NCBI GenBank assembly: GCA_019321725.1
Contig: CM033115.1
Span: 14,146,673 to 14,210,672, forward strand
From: Paulownia fortunei
Taxonomy: Eukaryota; Streptophyta; Magnoliopsida; Lamiales; Paulowniaceae
DNA length: 64,000 nt
Direction: 5' to 3'
Part shown: positions 49,030 to 60,370 of the stretch, in pieces
How positions within the stretch are numbered: position 1 is the stretch's first letter
Layout of the letters: the number at the start of each line of letters is the position of its first letter
The notes under the pieces: model-generated
Told to the model about the DNA's origin: nothing
The model's database searches: none
What the model saw: only the letters and a program-made list of their open reading frames with translations
Program-made: the position numbers and the translations under genes

Positions 49030-52000
49030 AATTCGTTAGGGGTGCTCAGATTGTTTCAGCGAAAACTCTCCAATACTCAAGTCAAAACTGGAGCAGAGAA
49101 TATTGAAACATAATAGAAGCTATAAAATACTAAATAAATAAAATGTACCTCCAAGTGAAGATGAGAGAGTACTTATAATTGTTTTAGTAAGGGTTGTATT
49201 TCGGTATGGTAGGGTACATATACTAGTAGGCCTCTTAAATTCTTGAGCTTGAGCCTTTTTAGACTAGTGGACTTAGATTTTTATTAGGTCTATCATCTAG
49301 CCAGTTTAAGTTAGACTAGTAGACTTAGATTATTATTGGGTCCATCATGTAGCCTGCAACTTTAGATAAGCTTCACAATAAGGATATTAGCTAGGAGTTC
49401 ACTTAGCTGATTGGGCTGAACTCATATTTGTGTATCCAATTAGAGTTTATTCGAGGAACTATATGAATATTATTGGGTTGTGGATTTTTCTTAATAGAAT
49501 TGTATTTGTAAAAGTTTTGGTTGTAAAGATAGCAGTGATGGCGGTGTGGTGAATGAGAAATGTGAGCTATTATGTTAGCTAAGCTAAGTCATAACCTCAA
49601 TTCTTACCGACTGCCAGGTTAAGCCGTGGCTTGACTTAGTCTATATGTCTACACCATGTTGAGCTATAAGTTCATCATGGTTTCTTGCTGGCAACAAGGG
49701 GGCGCCGCCTCACGAGGAGGTGATGCTTCACTTCAAAGTTGAGCCCATGGCTTGACTTGGGACTAGTCTTTCCTAGGTCGAGCTACATTCGACTTGGGCC
49801 TCTAAGCTCAACCTACCAAGCCATAGACTTGACTAGGTTGGGTCAATCTTTGTTAGTCTATTATTTAGAATTTATTCATTATGGGGGGGGGGGGTTATCT
49901 CATCGTCAAGAATTGGGAGGTGGTCCTGTTTCTATGGAATTTTTCAAGGGATGTTCGCCAAAATCAATTAGGTGATCTTTATTTCTACTTTGACTTGGCT
50001 AAGTGCTAGGTCGATGGAACATTACCTCGATCTCATTAGCATCAAATTTTCTAGAGGTTAGGTCTAGGTGACTTCATCTCGATCTCAATAGAAGATGGTT
50101 CAAGAAAACTTTGCATCAACCTCAATAAGTGTTCAGTTGAGAGAACTTTATCTCGATCTTGCTACTAAGTGTAGGGTCGACAAAGCTTTGCTCGACCTTA
50201 CCTCCTTGAGCTTGTGTGTCAAGAAGTGCTTATGATGTTCGAAGGAATTTTGTTTATTACCATTATCTTTATGGAATGAAGTATATGCTTTTTATAGCCA
50301 ACCAATGCTTCTTACCTTCTAGAAGTTACCTCCATTATGTGGCCCAACTTTCGCAAATAATTCTCGAGAAAAAAGTTTGTGATCTCTAGAGTCAACTATA
50401 ACTTTCTTAACCTCAAGAAAATCCCTTCAATTTTTAGGGGTTTAACTTTCATCAATAACATTGAGGAAGAAGTTCTTGATCTATGGGGCCTACTATAAAT
50501 TACTTAGTCTCAAGGGAGTGGGAATTAATATATTTCTTGCCTCATGAGGGATCATTTGAGTTGCCAGAAGTTGTTTTAAAAACTTCTTATATGTAAGTGC
50601 TATGATGAGTTACCATGAGTTGTTTTAGATAACTTTTTATAGGTAAATATTTTGATGGTTTACCATAAGTTTTTTTAGACAACTTGAGGTTATTGTTATG
50701 ATCTTTGAAACAAGTTATATATCATGATCCTCTAAGGATGGCCTCACCTAGGGATAAGTTTTCCCTTGGGGGTGGCCTCGCCCAGGGCTAAGTTGCCCTA
50801 GGAAGGCATCAGTCTCAACTGAGGCTAAGTTGTACCTAGAAATGATCAGCCTCAACTGAGGAAAAATTGTGCTTGAAAGGGATCAGCCTCAACTTGGGCT
50901 AAATTATAGCTGGAGGGGATCAACTTCAATCTGGGCTAAAGTTGTGCCCAAAGGGGATCAACCTCAATTTGTGCTATGTTCTTCCTAAAGGGGATCAACT
51001 TTAGTCGGGGCTAAGTTGGTGATGTGTTATATTTGCGTGCTCTTCACACTTATGGCTTTGCAAGATGAATCGATGGTAGGCTAACATGATCATGGCTTCA
51101 GTTTCTTCTGGATATGGCCTCTATCTTAGTGCTTTTTTTGTTAATGAGTGCCTCCTAAATAGTTTCCATAACATTTTTTTAGGTTTGCCTCAATCTGGGT
51201 TGAGGTTGTTGGTCAAAATATGAAACCACATAATGCCACATATCAGGGAGCGGAGCCAACCGAGATCATCGGTCAAGGTATTAGGCCAATCTAGGTATGG
51301 TATTACTGCCGTCATTGGTCAATATGTGAAGGTGTTGATGACGCTAGTTAAGGTGTTAGGCCAGTCGAGATGGGGAGTTTTTGAGGTTGTCGGTCGAGGC
51401 CACCTCTTTATTTTTTCTCTCTAAGTTATGTCGATCGATGCCAGTCTTTACTCATACTGAAACCTCATTTTTGGCCTATGTTAAATGCCGGATGCTCTGC
51501 TCACTTGAAAAATTAAGTGGTGATGTTTCTATAGAAGGTCAGGTGGAAAAAACCTTGCTTCTAACCTCCTCTTGCTCTCTTGGTCTACTACTCTGGAGTC
51601 TTTCTTATCCCTACGTGAGTCTTTTAGAAGCTAAGGAGGCATCCTGAATTTATCATGGTCAATGCGTTCTTTTCATTTGCCAGATAGTTATTCTTGGAGA
51701 ATAACCTGACAGCTGCTCCGAAGGAATGTCCTCCGAAAGAAAGCTATTATCATCATATTAGCACGGTGCACTCAAGGGTAAAGCACTTACCACTGTGCAG
51801 GAGGAGTGCTGTCTCATTAGAAAAATACTTTAGCGTCATTGTTCAGATGGGGGTATGCCTTATGTAAGCCATGATGAGTGCCAATGGTATCTTCTCAATC
51901 TTGAGACGCTTGAGAATAACTAGCACAATATGCCGGGAGTTACTCATCTTTCTTCTCGTGCTAGGATTACCCTTGCTGTTATTTTTTTTAGGTTACTTCA

Positions 52001-52650
52001 TGATACCTCATTGAGGTACGTAAGATCTGGGCCTTACTGGCATTTGCCTCTAGTCTTTAGGACTAGAATAATGAGGGTTTTCCTCTCTAGGTACATGTAT
52101 TCAACCATTGATAAAAGATTCACTTTGGTGTAGAACTTGTTTAGTTGCTCCTATGGATCTCTAGTTCTATCGTATTCAAGGAAGTTAGCTACTTTAACTC
52201 TTGGAGGTAGTGACTTAGCCAGAATGACAGTGGAGAATGGCTGCTTTGATGGTACTAATGCGAGCGACGTGTACTTGTGTTCATGCCCTAGTAGTTTCAT
52301 GTGGAATTGTGTGGTAAGTTTTTGGAGTCTCATTCTTCTTCCTAACTTTTTATGTGTATCTTCCTCTAGGAGGGACACTCTACTGGAAATGTCTTCTTGA
52401 GTTGTGGGGTCTCTACTTCTGGGCTCCTCTCTCTCTGAGAGTAGGGATAAATCCTGACTTTATTAAGAAGATAATTGGAGATGATCTCTATAGCGATTTC
52501 CTACATACTAGGCTGTAGTCCTTGTTGTTCTTCTTGCTGAGGCATCCTCTAATAAAGCAATGAGGCTTTTTATATGATTCGTAACACTGTGGTTCCAGTT
52601 AGTAATCATTTGGCTAGAGCTCTGGAGCTCTGGAGCGCGGGATATTGGGG
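49030..52650 (-). mobile_element. second decayed Tat-type element, minus strand
   Basis: At its low-coordinate end the complement reads TTGACTTGAGTATTGGAGAG (49060), the same LTR-end string as in the plus-strand element. The complement of 50390-50540 aligns with 41240-41500 of that element (AAGAAAGTTATAGTTGAC-C, CTTCCTCAATG-TATTGATGAAAGT against CCTTGAGGTCATTGACAAAAGT). So both belong to one family in opposite orientation. No intact frame is left. Frames on the plus strand across 51230-52400 are antisense to the element and have no protein character I recognise. Confidence 0.5.
50735..51022 (-). repeat. minisatellite, about eight units of 37 bp, within the Tat-type element
   Basis: The block GGGATCA(G/A)CCTCAA-TTGGGCTAAGTTGTGCC-A recurs with GATCA starts at 50844, 50881, 50918, 50956 and 50992 and related CATCAG at 50808; two more degenerate units (GGTGGCCTC-CC-AGGG-TAAGTT) precede them. 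Spacing is 36-38 bases. Confidence 0.8.
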
Positions 52651-52659
52651 GGAGGTGGA

Positions 52660-55600
52660 AATAATTGCAATAACATTACTTATTTATGCATGTGATTTCA
52701 TTATTATAGTATGCTTAGTCATGTTTCTTATATCTCACCCCATCATTACTAAATGAAGCGCTCCATGATGAAGCTATGTTAATGTTGTGAGCAAATGTTG
52801 GAAATCAGGGAGTGTATATAGATCAAGGTATTATAAATCGGAATTCCTGTGTACATTTTGGAGTTGTAAATTTATGGAAATTATGGAAATTTTTTTTGAG
52901 GAAACATTAAATATTTTTAATTGACACAATTGTGCATATTTTAAACTTTGTATTTATACTTCATATTGCATTTTTTATTAAATGATATGAATAAAAGTAT
53001 GCGCCTAATCTAAGAATAATAAAAATAACTATAATTTGGTGGAAAAGAAATAAATCCCATAAAAACCAAATTAAAGGAAGAGAACTAAAACTTGAAAAAA
53101 AATAAATTCAGAACTACATGGAGATTCTATGAGGATCATAATTACTATAACTACCCTCTCTTCTACCTCTATTTTTATTGGGAACTTAGTTATATATTGA
53201 CAATACTAAACACATGACATTGAATACTAGTTGTATTGCAAATAGACAGAAACATGATGATGATACACTTGCGAAATTGCATCTTGCATCCTTGTTCTAA
53301 ATTTATTACTTCTATTTTCTTCTTAGAATATCTCAGAATAAAGGCTCTCTTCCTTAAAATGGAAATACTTTTTTCTCAAAAAAACCTTCAAACTTAAATT
53401 AATTGTAATTATGTGCATTGCCAAATCTTTTCTTAAATTGTTTTTCATTACAATTTCGTTATTGAGTTAGAAATTATAAGTACTATTTTATTATTAAATT
53501 ATTATGTACAATATACTTATTTAACAATATCATAAAATAATAATTATTCAAAATATTAGGAAGTTGTGAATTTGTTGAGATTTTGGGAAATTTTTCATCT
53601 TCATTGAAATTTCAGAAAATATCGAGGGCATTCCGAAATCTCAATGCAAGTCCTTCAAAATTAAACTATAAGTTGAATTTTGTTTTGGATGGCCAGGATA
53701 TATGAAATTTAATCTAGATTTCAACATTTCAATAAATTTAATACCATGATATATATAGCATAATTGCAACGTCTATAAACAGTCACACTTTAAAAAACAC
53801 AAAAAAATTCAATTAACACTCTTATTGTTTTAGTCAATTACCATTACCCACTATGGCTGTGAAACAGGGTAGCACTTAAGCCCAAAGAGCATTTTTTTGT
53901 GTGTGAAAATTGATTAAAAAATAGTCAAAAGACTTCCTGTGTGGATGGGTGTTTTTCAAAACCGCCTGAATTTTTAGGTGATGTCAACCAAAAATCCTAA
54001 CGTGACTAATGTGTAAATGTTCAGATGGAGCCAAACGTCAGGGTTGTTGTAATTTTTCAAACAATGGGGAGACATTTATAACTAAGCCAAATCTCAAATA
54101 GTTTGGGAAACTAAAGAGGGATAAGGATGAGTCTCACCAATCATCCCCCAAGAATATTATTGGGATGGGGATGAAAATGGGGCAACTATCTCAAATCAAT
54201 CCTCCCCAACAATAATTCTTGAGTATATTGATAAAATTGATAGTCTCAATCTTGAGTTCGTTGATAACCTAATTGGTCTCTCATGGTTCAAGCTCAAACT
54301 CAATGCATTTACTAATATTTATAATTTGGATTTGAAATTTCAGTGAATCACAAAAACAATCTCATTGAGATCAAGTTGGAATTAAACTCAGATTAAAATT
54401 TAACCTATTCACTATCCTAGTTAAGTCTAGACGTGTCCATGGCTTGGAAGCAAAACCTAGGCTGCTCAACCTATCCAACATGACCTAGGGCTTGGATTGA
54501 TTTTAATGCCTGTAGGACTGGACTCAAGTAGAGAATTTACTCCATAACAAACTCGACTTGGTCCATAAACTTTTACATGTCTCTTTAATTGCATAATATT
54601 AACAACCTTGAAAACCAAGCAAATGACTACAAGAGTTTTTTTTTGGCCTTTAGTTTTTCAACCCAAAAAAATTTAATGGTGGTAAATTATAAAAACTACT
54701 CATGAGGTTTAACTTAATTACAAAAAAACTATATTATCTTTTAAAATTACAAATACCCTCTTGAGGTATTACAAATAACCCCTTGAGGTTTGTCTTTATT
54801 TTATAAATATCCCCCTCATTAGGTGCAATTTATAAAATACAAAAACATATCAAGGGGGTATTTCTAATTTACAAATTTAAATGAATTTTTTTATATATAG
54901 CCCGAATCTCAATAATAATTTTTATAATTCACTCTATTATTGAATTCCAAATGCAATTGGTTGTATGCTCATCATACCTAGCTCATGATAAAAATTTGAT
55001 AGTTGATTTGTTATATGTATGTAATGACAAAAAAATAATAATTTATTCATCATATGCAGAATTCTCTATGTGATTTATTTGATAGCAAAACTACTAGCTC
55101 GTAAATATGCTATTGCCCAACAATTCTACTTTGGCCATATTCCCATAATTGTGTATCGAATAATATGTAAAATTATAAGGTTTTGGCAAACTAATGCTAA
55201 GGTGAAAATATTTATCTAAATTAAAAGTTAAAATTTCTGTTGTTGATGATGATATAATCTACATTGCAAACTGTGGTCCAGATTACAGGTATTCGGTTAT
55301 AACAACTCATCTTCTTACTTTCGCAACATTGCTATTTTTTTTAATACTATCTTACAAAATGTATATGGTTTTGGCATTCTAATGCTTAAGAGAATATAGT
55401 CTAAATTTTAATTATTCAGTTTTAATGTTGATGAGATTATAATCTAGGACTCATATACTTTAATGCTAATTGGAATAAGATTTAAATTATGAATATTTAG
55501 TTTTAATGAGTTGTCATCAATATATATATGTTACGTTGTAAAATGTATATTGTTCTTATAATTTGCTAAGGAGAATATAGTCGAAATTATAATTTTTCAG

Positions 55601-56060
55601 TTCCAATGCTGATGAGAATATAGAGGTGGATGCTCTTTGATGCAAATTATGAGAATATTATCTAAATTATGAATATTTAGTTCTAATGAGTTGTCATCAC
55701 CATGTTCATATTTGCCAATATGTTAAAACTTTTATGCTTCTATTTAATCGTCAAACACATTTAAAATATGGGCATAAAATTTATGAAAATTGAATGACAA
55801 TTACGAAATGTTTCCTTGTTTTATTGAAAATCAAATTATTCAGAAATGTGTAATCAGTTTATGTATTAATTTATGTACTGTGAATAAAAAGAGAATCTAT
55901 TACTTAATTCCGACAAGGATATAAATCTTGTAATATTTGTAAATAGATACTTTAAGTACAGAAATAACATAAATTATTTCCAAGAGTCAAAATAATTATC
56001 TTATTCCCATCTCAATTTTTGTGGATGCACTGGGATATTTCTATAATATGATATTCGATC
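52660..56060. repeat. segmental repeat, copy 3, right piece
   Basis: Aligns with 61590-64000 and, in its first half, with 22580-24450: GGTTTCATTATTG-AGT-CATTTAGTCA, AACATGATGATACA, GATTTTGGGAAATTT, and at its end TGAAAATCAAATTATTCAGAAATGTGTAATCA (55825, and 63956 near the window end). Non-coding. It begins immediately after the retrotransposon nest, which suggests that the nest split one segment copy (left piece 35215-35610). Confidence 0.7.
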
Positions 56061-56069
56061 TACCTTATT

Positions 56070-57265
56070 ATAAGAAAAATAAGAAGCTCAATATCAAATT
56101 TTCTAAAATTCTTGAAGTTTTACAACCAATTCTTGACTATATTGAATAATAAAATAACCCTTACTAAATATAGTAATTATTCTCTTGCATGTATATACAT
56201 TCCAATAATGAAAACTTACATGTGCAAGTAAAATAACTCGAGCAATTGTTACCAAACTTGATAAGAAAAAGAGTAAATCGTGAAAAAAATACCAAATGAG
56301 AGAAAAATATAAGTCGTCTTCACAAAGAGAGTGGAAAGTTTGATCAAGAAAGCGAACAATCTCGCCATTCTTTGTGGAGTCGACATAGGTATAGTCATTC
56401 ACAAGCCACAACATAATAATACCGTATTGTGGCCATGCCCAGAAATCTTTGGTGAAAGGCTGTGGAAATTTTTGGACTCTTCAGAATTGGAAAGGGCCAA
56501 AAAAAGGGATGATCCATGAAAAGTACTTGAACAAGAGACTTAATGATGAGACAAGATATATACTAAAATTCTATAACAAGAAGGACATGAAAGAGTCTCA
56601 GCTGCTAATGAATGAGCTATTAATGCAAAGTAAGAGTTTCAATGAAGTTGATTTGGTTCAACTAAATAGCTTGCAATCTTTTTCGTGTTCCTCCTGTGCG
56701 GTCCTTCCTTCTAACAGAAGTGGGATTGCTGTTGACAGTTCATTGATTTCGCCGTCACTTGAGGATTTGAGGAGTGACTCATGGGTCAATGCAACCATGT
56801 TTAAAAGGCAAAATACTTCTATGGGATTTCCAAAAGACGGCGACGCTAGTGCTGGTGAAGAGCCCAAGAATCAATCGCAGCCTCCTTGAGTTGTTGTCAT
56901 ATTGAGCACTCATTTGGGCTTGGGTTTGAGTACAAAAACATTCAGAGAAATGCTTTCCTCTATTCAGCTTTGACAGGAAATAAGAAAGAAAAATATTTTC
57001 AGATCATGATATTCCATTAAATTAGAAAACTTCTCGAACAACTATTTAATTTGTCATGGAGAAAAAGAGTAAATTTTGTTTTCAATGAATATTTTCTATT
57101 CATTTTTCTTAGTTATTCATATATAGCTCAATTTGGAAAAGTATCACTGCATACTAAAGCAGTACTAAAGCATCAAAAATTCATAATATAGACCAAAAAT
57201 TTAATAAATAAATAAAATAAAAGAAGATGAAATCAACAATTGTTTCTGAAGCAACATGAGAAAAG
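56070..57265 (+). pseudogene. type I (M-gamma-like) MADS-box pseudogene, fullest copy
   Basis: Promoter-like sequence 56080-56300 matches the inner arms of the inverted repeats. At the expected start the ATG is ATA and codon 8 is TAA. Then the frame runs VVFTKRVESLIKKANDLAIL, CGVDIGIVIHKPQHNNTVLW, PCPEIFGERLWKFLDSSELE, RAKK. A frameshift at an A run (56492-56498) moves to MIHEKYLNKRLNDETRYIL and KKDMKESQLLMNELL, then LISPSLEDLRSDSWV and MGFPKDGDASAGEEPK, stop TGA 56887-56889. About 190 residues if intact. The MADS core (KR-ESL-KKA--L-ILCGVD) followed by VLWP and a basic helix fits M-gamma (AGL80-type) factors, DNA-binding regulators usually of female gametophyte and endosperm. The 3' flank to 57265 matches the complement of 17100-17500. 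Here no inverted partner is present. Confidence 0.75.
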
Positions 57266-57387
57266 TTTAACCAAGATCACCACTTCTTATAAAGTTAAAG
57301 AACCACGTGGATATGTAATTGAGCCCACATGTTGCACAAGACCAAGATAAAATTACCCTTGTCATAACTATAGAAGAATATTTCTGG

Positions 57388-58552
57388 TGACCTAAATCTA
57401 CTATAGGATCTAATTATCGTAATAATATTGTATGGAGCGATCATGTTCATTGTTAAAATAGGGGAACTTTCAGTCTCAAGTGTGTAAGACATGAAAGCAT
57501 AGAAGCAAGAGACCATCACATGCGCTTCTAGGACCCAAGTGGTTCAAGCCCATGAACAGTGTCCTATATCTTTGTTCTTTTTTTTTTGTTTAGTATGATA
57601 AGAAGCTAACTTTTATGCAGCACCTGTCAATAATCAATGAGCTGAAATGTCTTGACCATAAAAATCTCAAATGTAATAGATTTCAACCAACTTTCACAAA
57701 TTACGAAACGAAAGAGAATGAAGAATAATGGCCAGCATGCAGGCATGGGAAACTATAAGTGATGATCTAACACTGAAATATCTATGCATAGGAAAAAGTT
57801 ATTGATAGATATACAATGAGATAATATAAACTTGAAAAAAAAAAAAAGTAAATGCGACCTTGTTGAGAGAAGAAGTTTATATTTCTCACTGATTCTAAGG
57901 AATAGGTAAGACTGGTGCATGATCTATCTGCTCTCGTGCAACTCTTGCATGCACTTAGGTGATAGTGGATCAATCTCAAGTATTTATGAAGCAGTAGACA
58001 TAATTTCGAATTGGTAAGTGGAATACATGGAAATAATAGATCTTTGCAAAGAGGTCATTTGCAGGAACATAAAAAGGTAAGAACCAAACTCAACAAACTT
58101 GGGATGAAAGTGCGAAAGTGTACCATTCACCTCATAGTAACCATGATTTTGACACAGAACATCTCCAATATTTGGGGGATTTGTCACGAGGCATGCCCTA
58201 TGTTGCAAAATGCAGAATAACTTTCAACAAAATTTAACAAGGGATGATTTGATCTTGCATAAGATGAGAGGATGGTGCAACTGATCACTAGGGACCTGGC
58301 ATTGGATAAAGAATCTTTAAAGTTTAGGCAGCTATGTAATCTCACCATACATATTCAAGCTCTTTCTTACACGCATCATCGCATAGCCTTGGTCCGTCCT
58401 CCGGGGGCAAAAGTACTACTCTTAGGCTAATAATTCTAATTGAAATATGTAATGTGCTTAGTGATATTCCTCCCCAAATAATGCTAATTATGTTCCAAAA
58501 CATATTGTCTTAAAAAGAAATACACAAACATCATGTTACCATAATGTTAAGG
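57388..58552 (-). pseudogene. FKBP16-3 fragment: end of exon 2, part of introns 1 and 2
   Basis: 58351-58408 on minus equals the 3' end of exon 2: CCCCCGGAGGAC, then codons for PRLCDDACKKELEY, and the GTATGG donor. Here the C run has five bases (58403-58407), giving PPEDGPRLCDDAC in frame, unlike the main gene. Left of it is intron 2 sequence (matching 13876-14846). Right of 58409 it jumps to intron 1 sequence (AAAGTACTACTCTT, as at 15226), so about 310 bases including most of exon 2 are deleted. Confidence 0.85.
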
Positions 58553-58612
58553 GCAAAATACAATATGATCTTAGCTCACATTTATTCCCTAAACTTGTTA
58601 AGGTAACATTTA

Positions 58613-58735
58613 CTATGCCTATGTTGACTCCACATAAAATGGAGAGATCATTTGCTTTCTTGGTCAAACTTTCCACCCTCTTTGTGAAGACAACATTTCT
58701 TCTTCCTCTCATTTGGTATTTGTTCGTGTTTTACT
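58613..58735 (-). pseudogene. MADS-domain relic, left arm of copy 4
   Basis: Minus strand reads NVVFTKRVESLTKKANDLSI, LCGVNIG and ends at the junction with foreign sequence at 58613. The domain core is uninterrupted here, and an ATG (MRGRR) can be read in frame upstream, but nothing follows the domain. Confidence 0.6.
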
Positions 58736-59160
58736 CTTTTTGTTGTCATGTTCGGTAACAATGGCTGAAGTTATTTTATTTGCATAAGTAAGTTTTCATT
58801 TTGTGGAATATATATATTCCTTAGAAAAGTTATTATAGTTAGTAAGGGTTATTTTATTGTTCAGTATACGGACAAATGGATTGAAAAATTTCAAGAATCT
58901 GAGGAAATTAATATGGATCTTCTTGTTTTCCTTATGTAAAGAGGGAATTTCATATCAAATAAGAAGTTCCATATCATATTCTCTCAAATTCTTGAAAGTT
59001 TGCAATCCATTCTTTACTTGAACAATAAAACAACCTTTACTAACTATGATAGCTTCTCTTGTATATACACATTCCACAAAACGAAAACATACATGGGCAA
59101 GTAAAACAACTCTAGCCATTATTCCCAAACATGACAAGAAAAAAAGTAAAACACAAACAA

Positions 59161-59340
59161 ATGCCAAGTGAGAGAAAAAGACACGTCGTCTTTACTTAGA
59201 GGGTGAAAAATTTGATCAAGAAAGTGAACGATCTCTCCATTTTGTGTAGAATCGATATAGGCATAGTCATTCACAAGCGAGCAGAGAATAATGTCGTCTT
59301 GTGGCCATCCCTATAAATCTTTGATGAAAATTCTTGGACT
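59161..59340 (+). pseudogene. MADS-domain relic, right arm of copy 4, stop at codon 13
   Basis: ATG 59161 opens MPSERKRHVVFT, then TAG at 59197 where other copies have AAG. Beyond it the frame continues RVKNLIKKVNDLSILCRIDI, GIVIHK, and later CTTGTGGCCATCCC. The gene body after the domain is deleted and replaced by the 3' flank. Confidence 0.65.
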
Positions 59341-60327
59341 TTTCAGAATCAGAATGGGTCAAAAAAATTTAATGGAAAAACTATTACTACGGTACTAAAG
59401 CATCAAAAACTTGTTATAAAGATAATAAATAAAAAAATAAAATTGATAATAGAAGATAATCAATAATTATTTTTAAGGAAAGATGCGAAAAGTTTAAACA
59501 TGAATAAAATAAATTTAGTAGTACAAACAAATCAAACAAAAATGATTGAGTAGTTCAACTACTCAACCTGTATCCATAAGAAAAATGATAAAGGGATGGA
59601 AACTTTTTTAAATATGCAAGATATTCTAACGACGATATATTTATATACGTGAAATAAGTATATGATGTTAATTATACAGACAAAATCATACCAATGAAAA
59701 ATGAAATTATATAAAATCAAATAACAGATTGCTTAGATTATGATTACAATGGTCACCGATTTTTGCAAGTAAAATAAACATATGATAAATATCGAATGAA
59801 CAAAATCAAAATATTGAAGAATTAAATCATATAAAATAAAAAATATCAAGAAAATAATTGCATTATGCTATAATCATGTAATTCCATACAAGTAATCAAC
59901 CATTAATTCTTAAAATGAATGATTATATAAGTAATCAACCATGAATTCTTAAAATGAGATTCATTTATCATATTAATTTATCGTGGAGGTGACTATATAT
60001 CATTTTTTGGTAAAGTAATTGCTTAAATACTGATATAAAAATTTGTGATGATATTGGTAAGTAAATAAATCTATTTGCTCAACTTGGTTATTTTGGATTG
60101 TGTTTAACGGGTCCGCCACATCACAATCATATATCATGTGGGCCCATATATTGGTGGGGCTCAATGGATATTTCGACACCAATGTGCCCCAAGACTACTA
60201 AGAATACACCATTATCCTATAGTCAATTATTGAAGATTAGTAATATTGATATTGTAACAATTCTTGCTATCACAATAAATTTACTAAATTATTCATTAAA
60301 TTATCCCATCCTCAATTAAAATTTATT

Positions 60328-60330
<3 letters not shown>

Positions 60331-60366
<36 letters not shown>
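60331..60366 (+). repeat. TC dinucleotide microsatellite, 18 units
   Basis: Uninterrupted TC repeat. The matching place in copy 2 (about 29699-29714) has about eight units, and copy 1 (about 19418) has only two or three, so the locus varies between segment copies. Confidence 0.9.

Positions 60367-60370
<4 letters not shown>

Larger units (their letters stand above)
58613..59990. repeat. inverted repeat around MADS relic, copy 4
   Basis: Left arm 58613-58930 and right arm 58957-59270 pair for about 315 bases with a 26-base centre. Blocks: TTAGTAAGGGTTATTTTATTG facing its complement at 59022-59042, and GATCATTTGCTTTCTTGGTCAAA-TTTCCACCCTCT facing AGAGGGTGAAAAATTTGATCAAGAAAGTGAACGATC. The left arm ends inside the MADS domain; the right arm continues through the gene's 3' flank to about 59990 without a left partner. 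Confidence 0.8.

Noticed and set aside
49739..49975. 78-codon plus-strand frame (SPWLDLGLVFPRSS)
   Set aside because: It crosses a G12 run and repeated CTAGGTCGAGCT-like strings of a decayed retrotransposon.
51233..52400. Several plus-strand frames of 60-88 codons
   Set aside because: They are antisense to the Tat-type element on minus and show no domain or consistent codon use.
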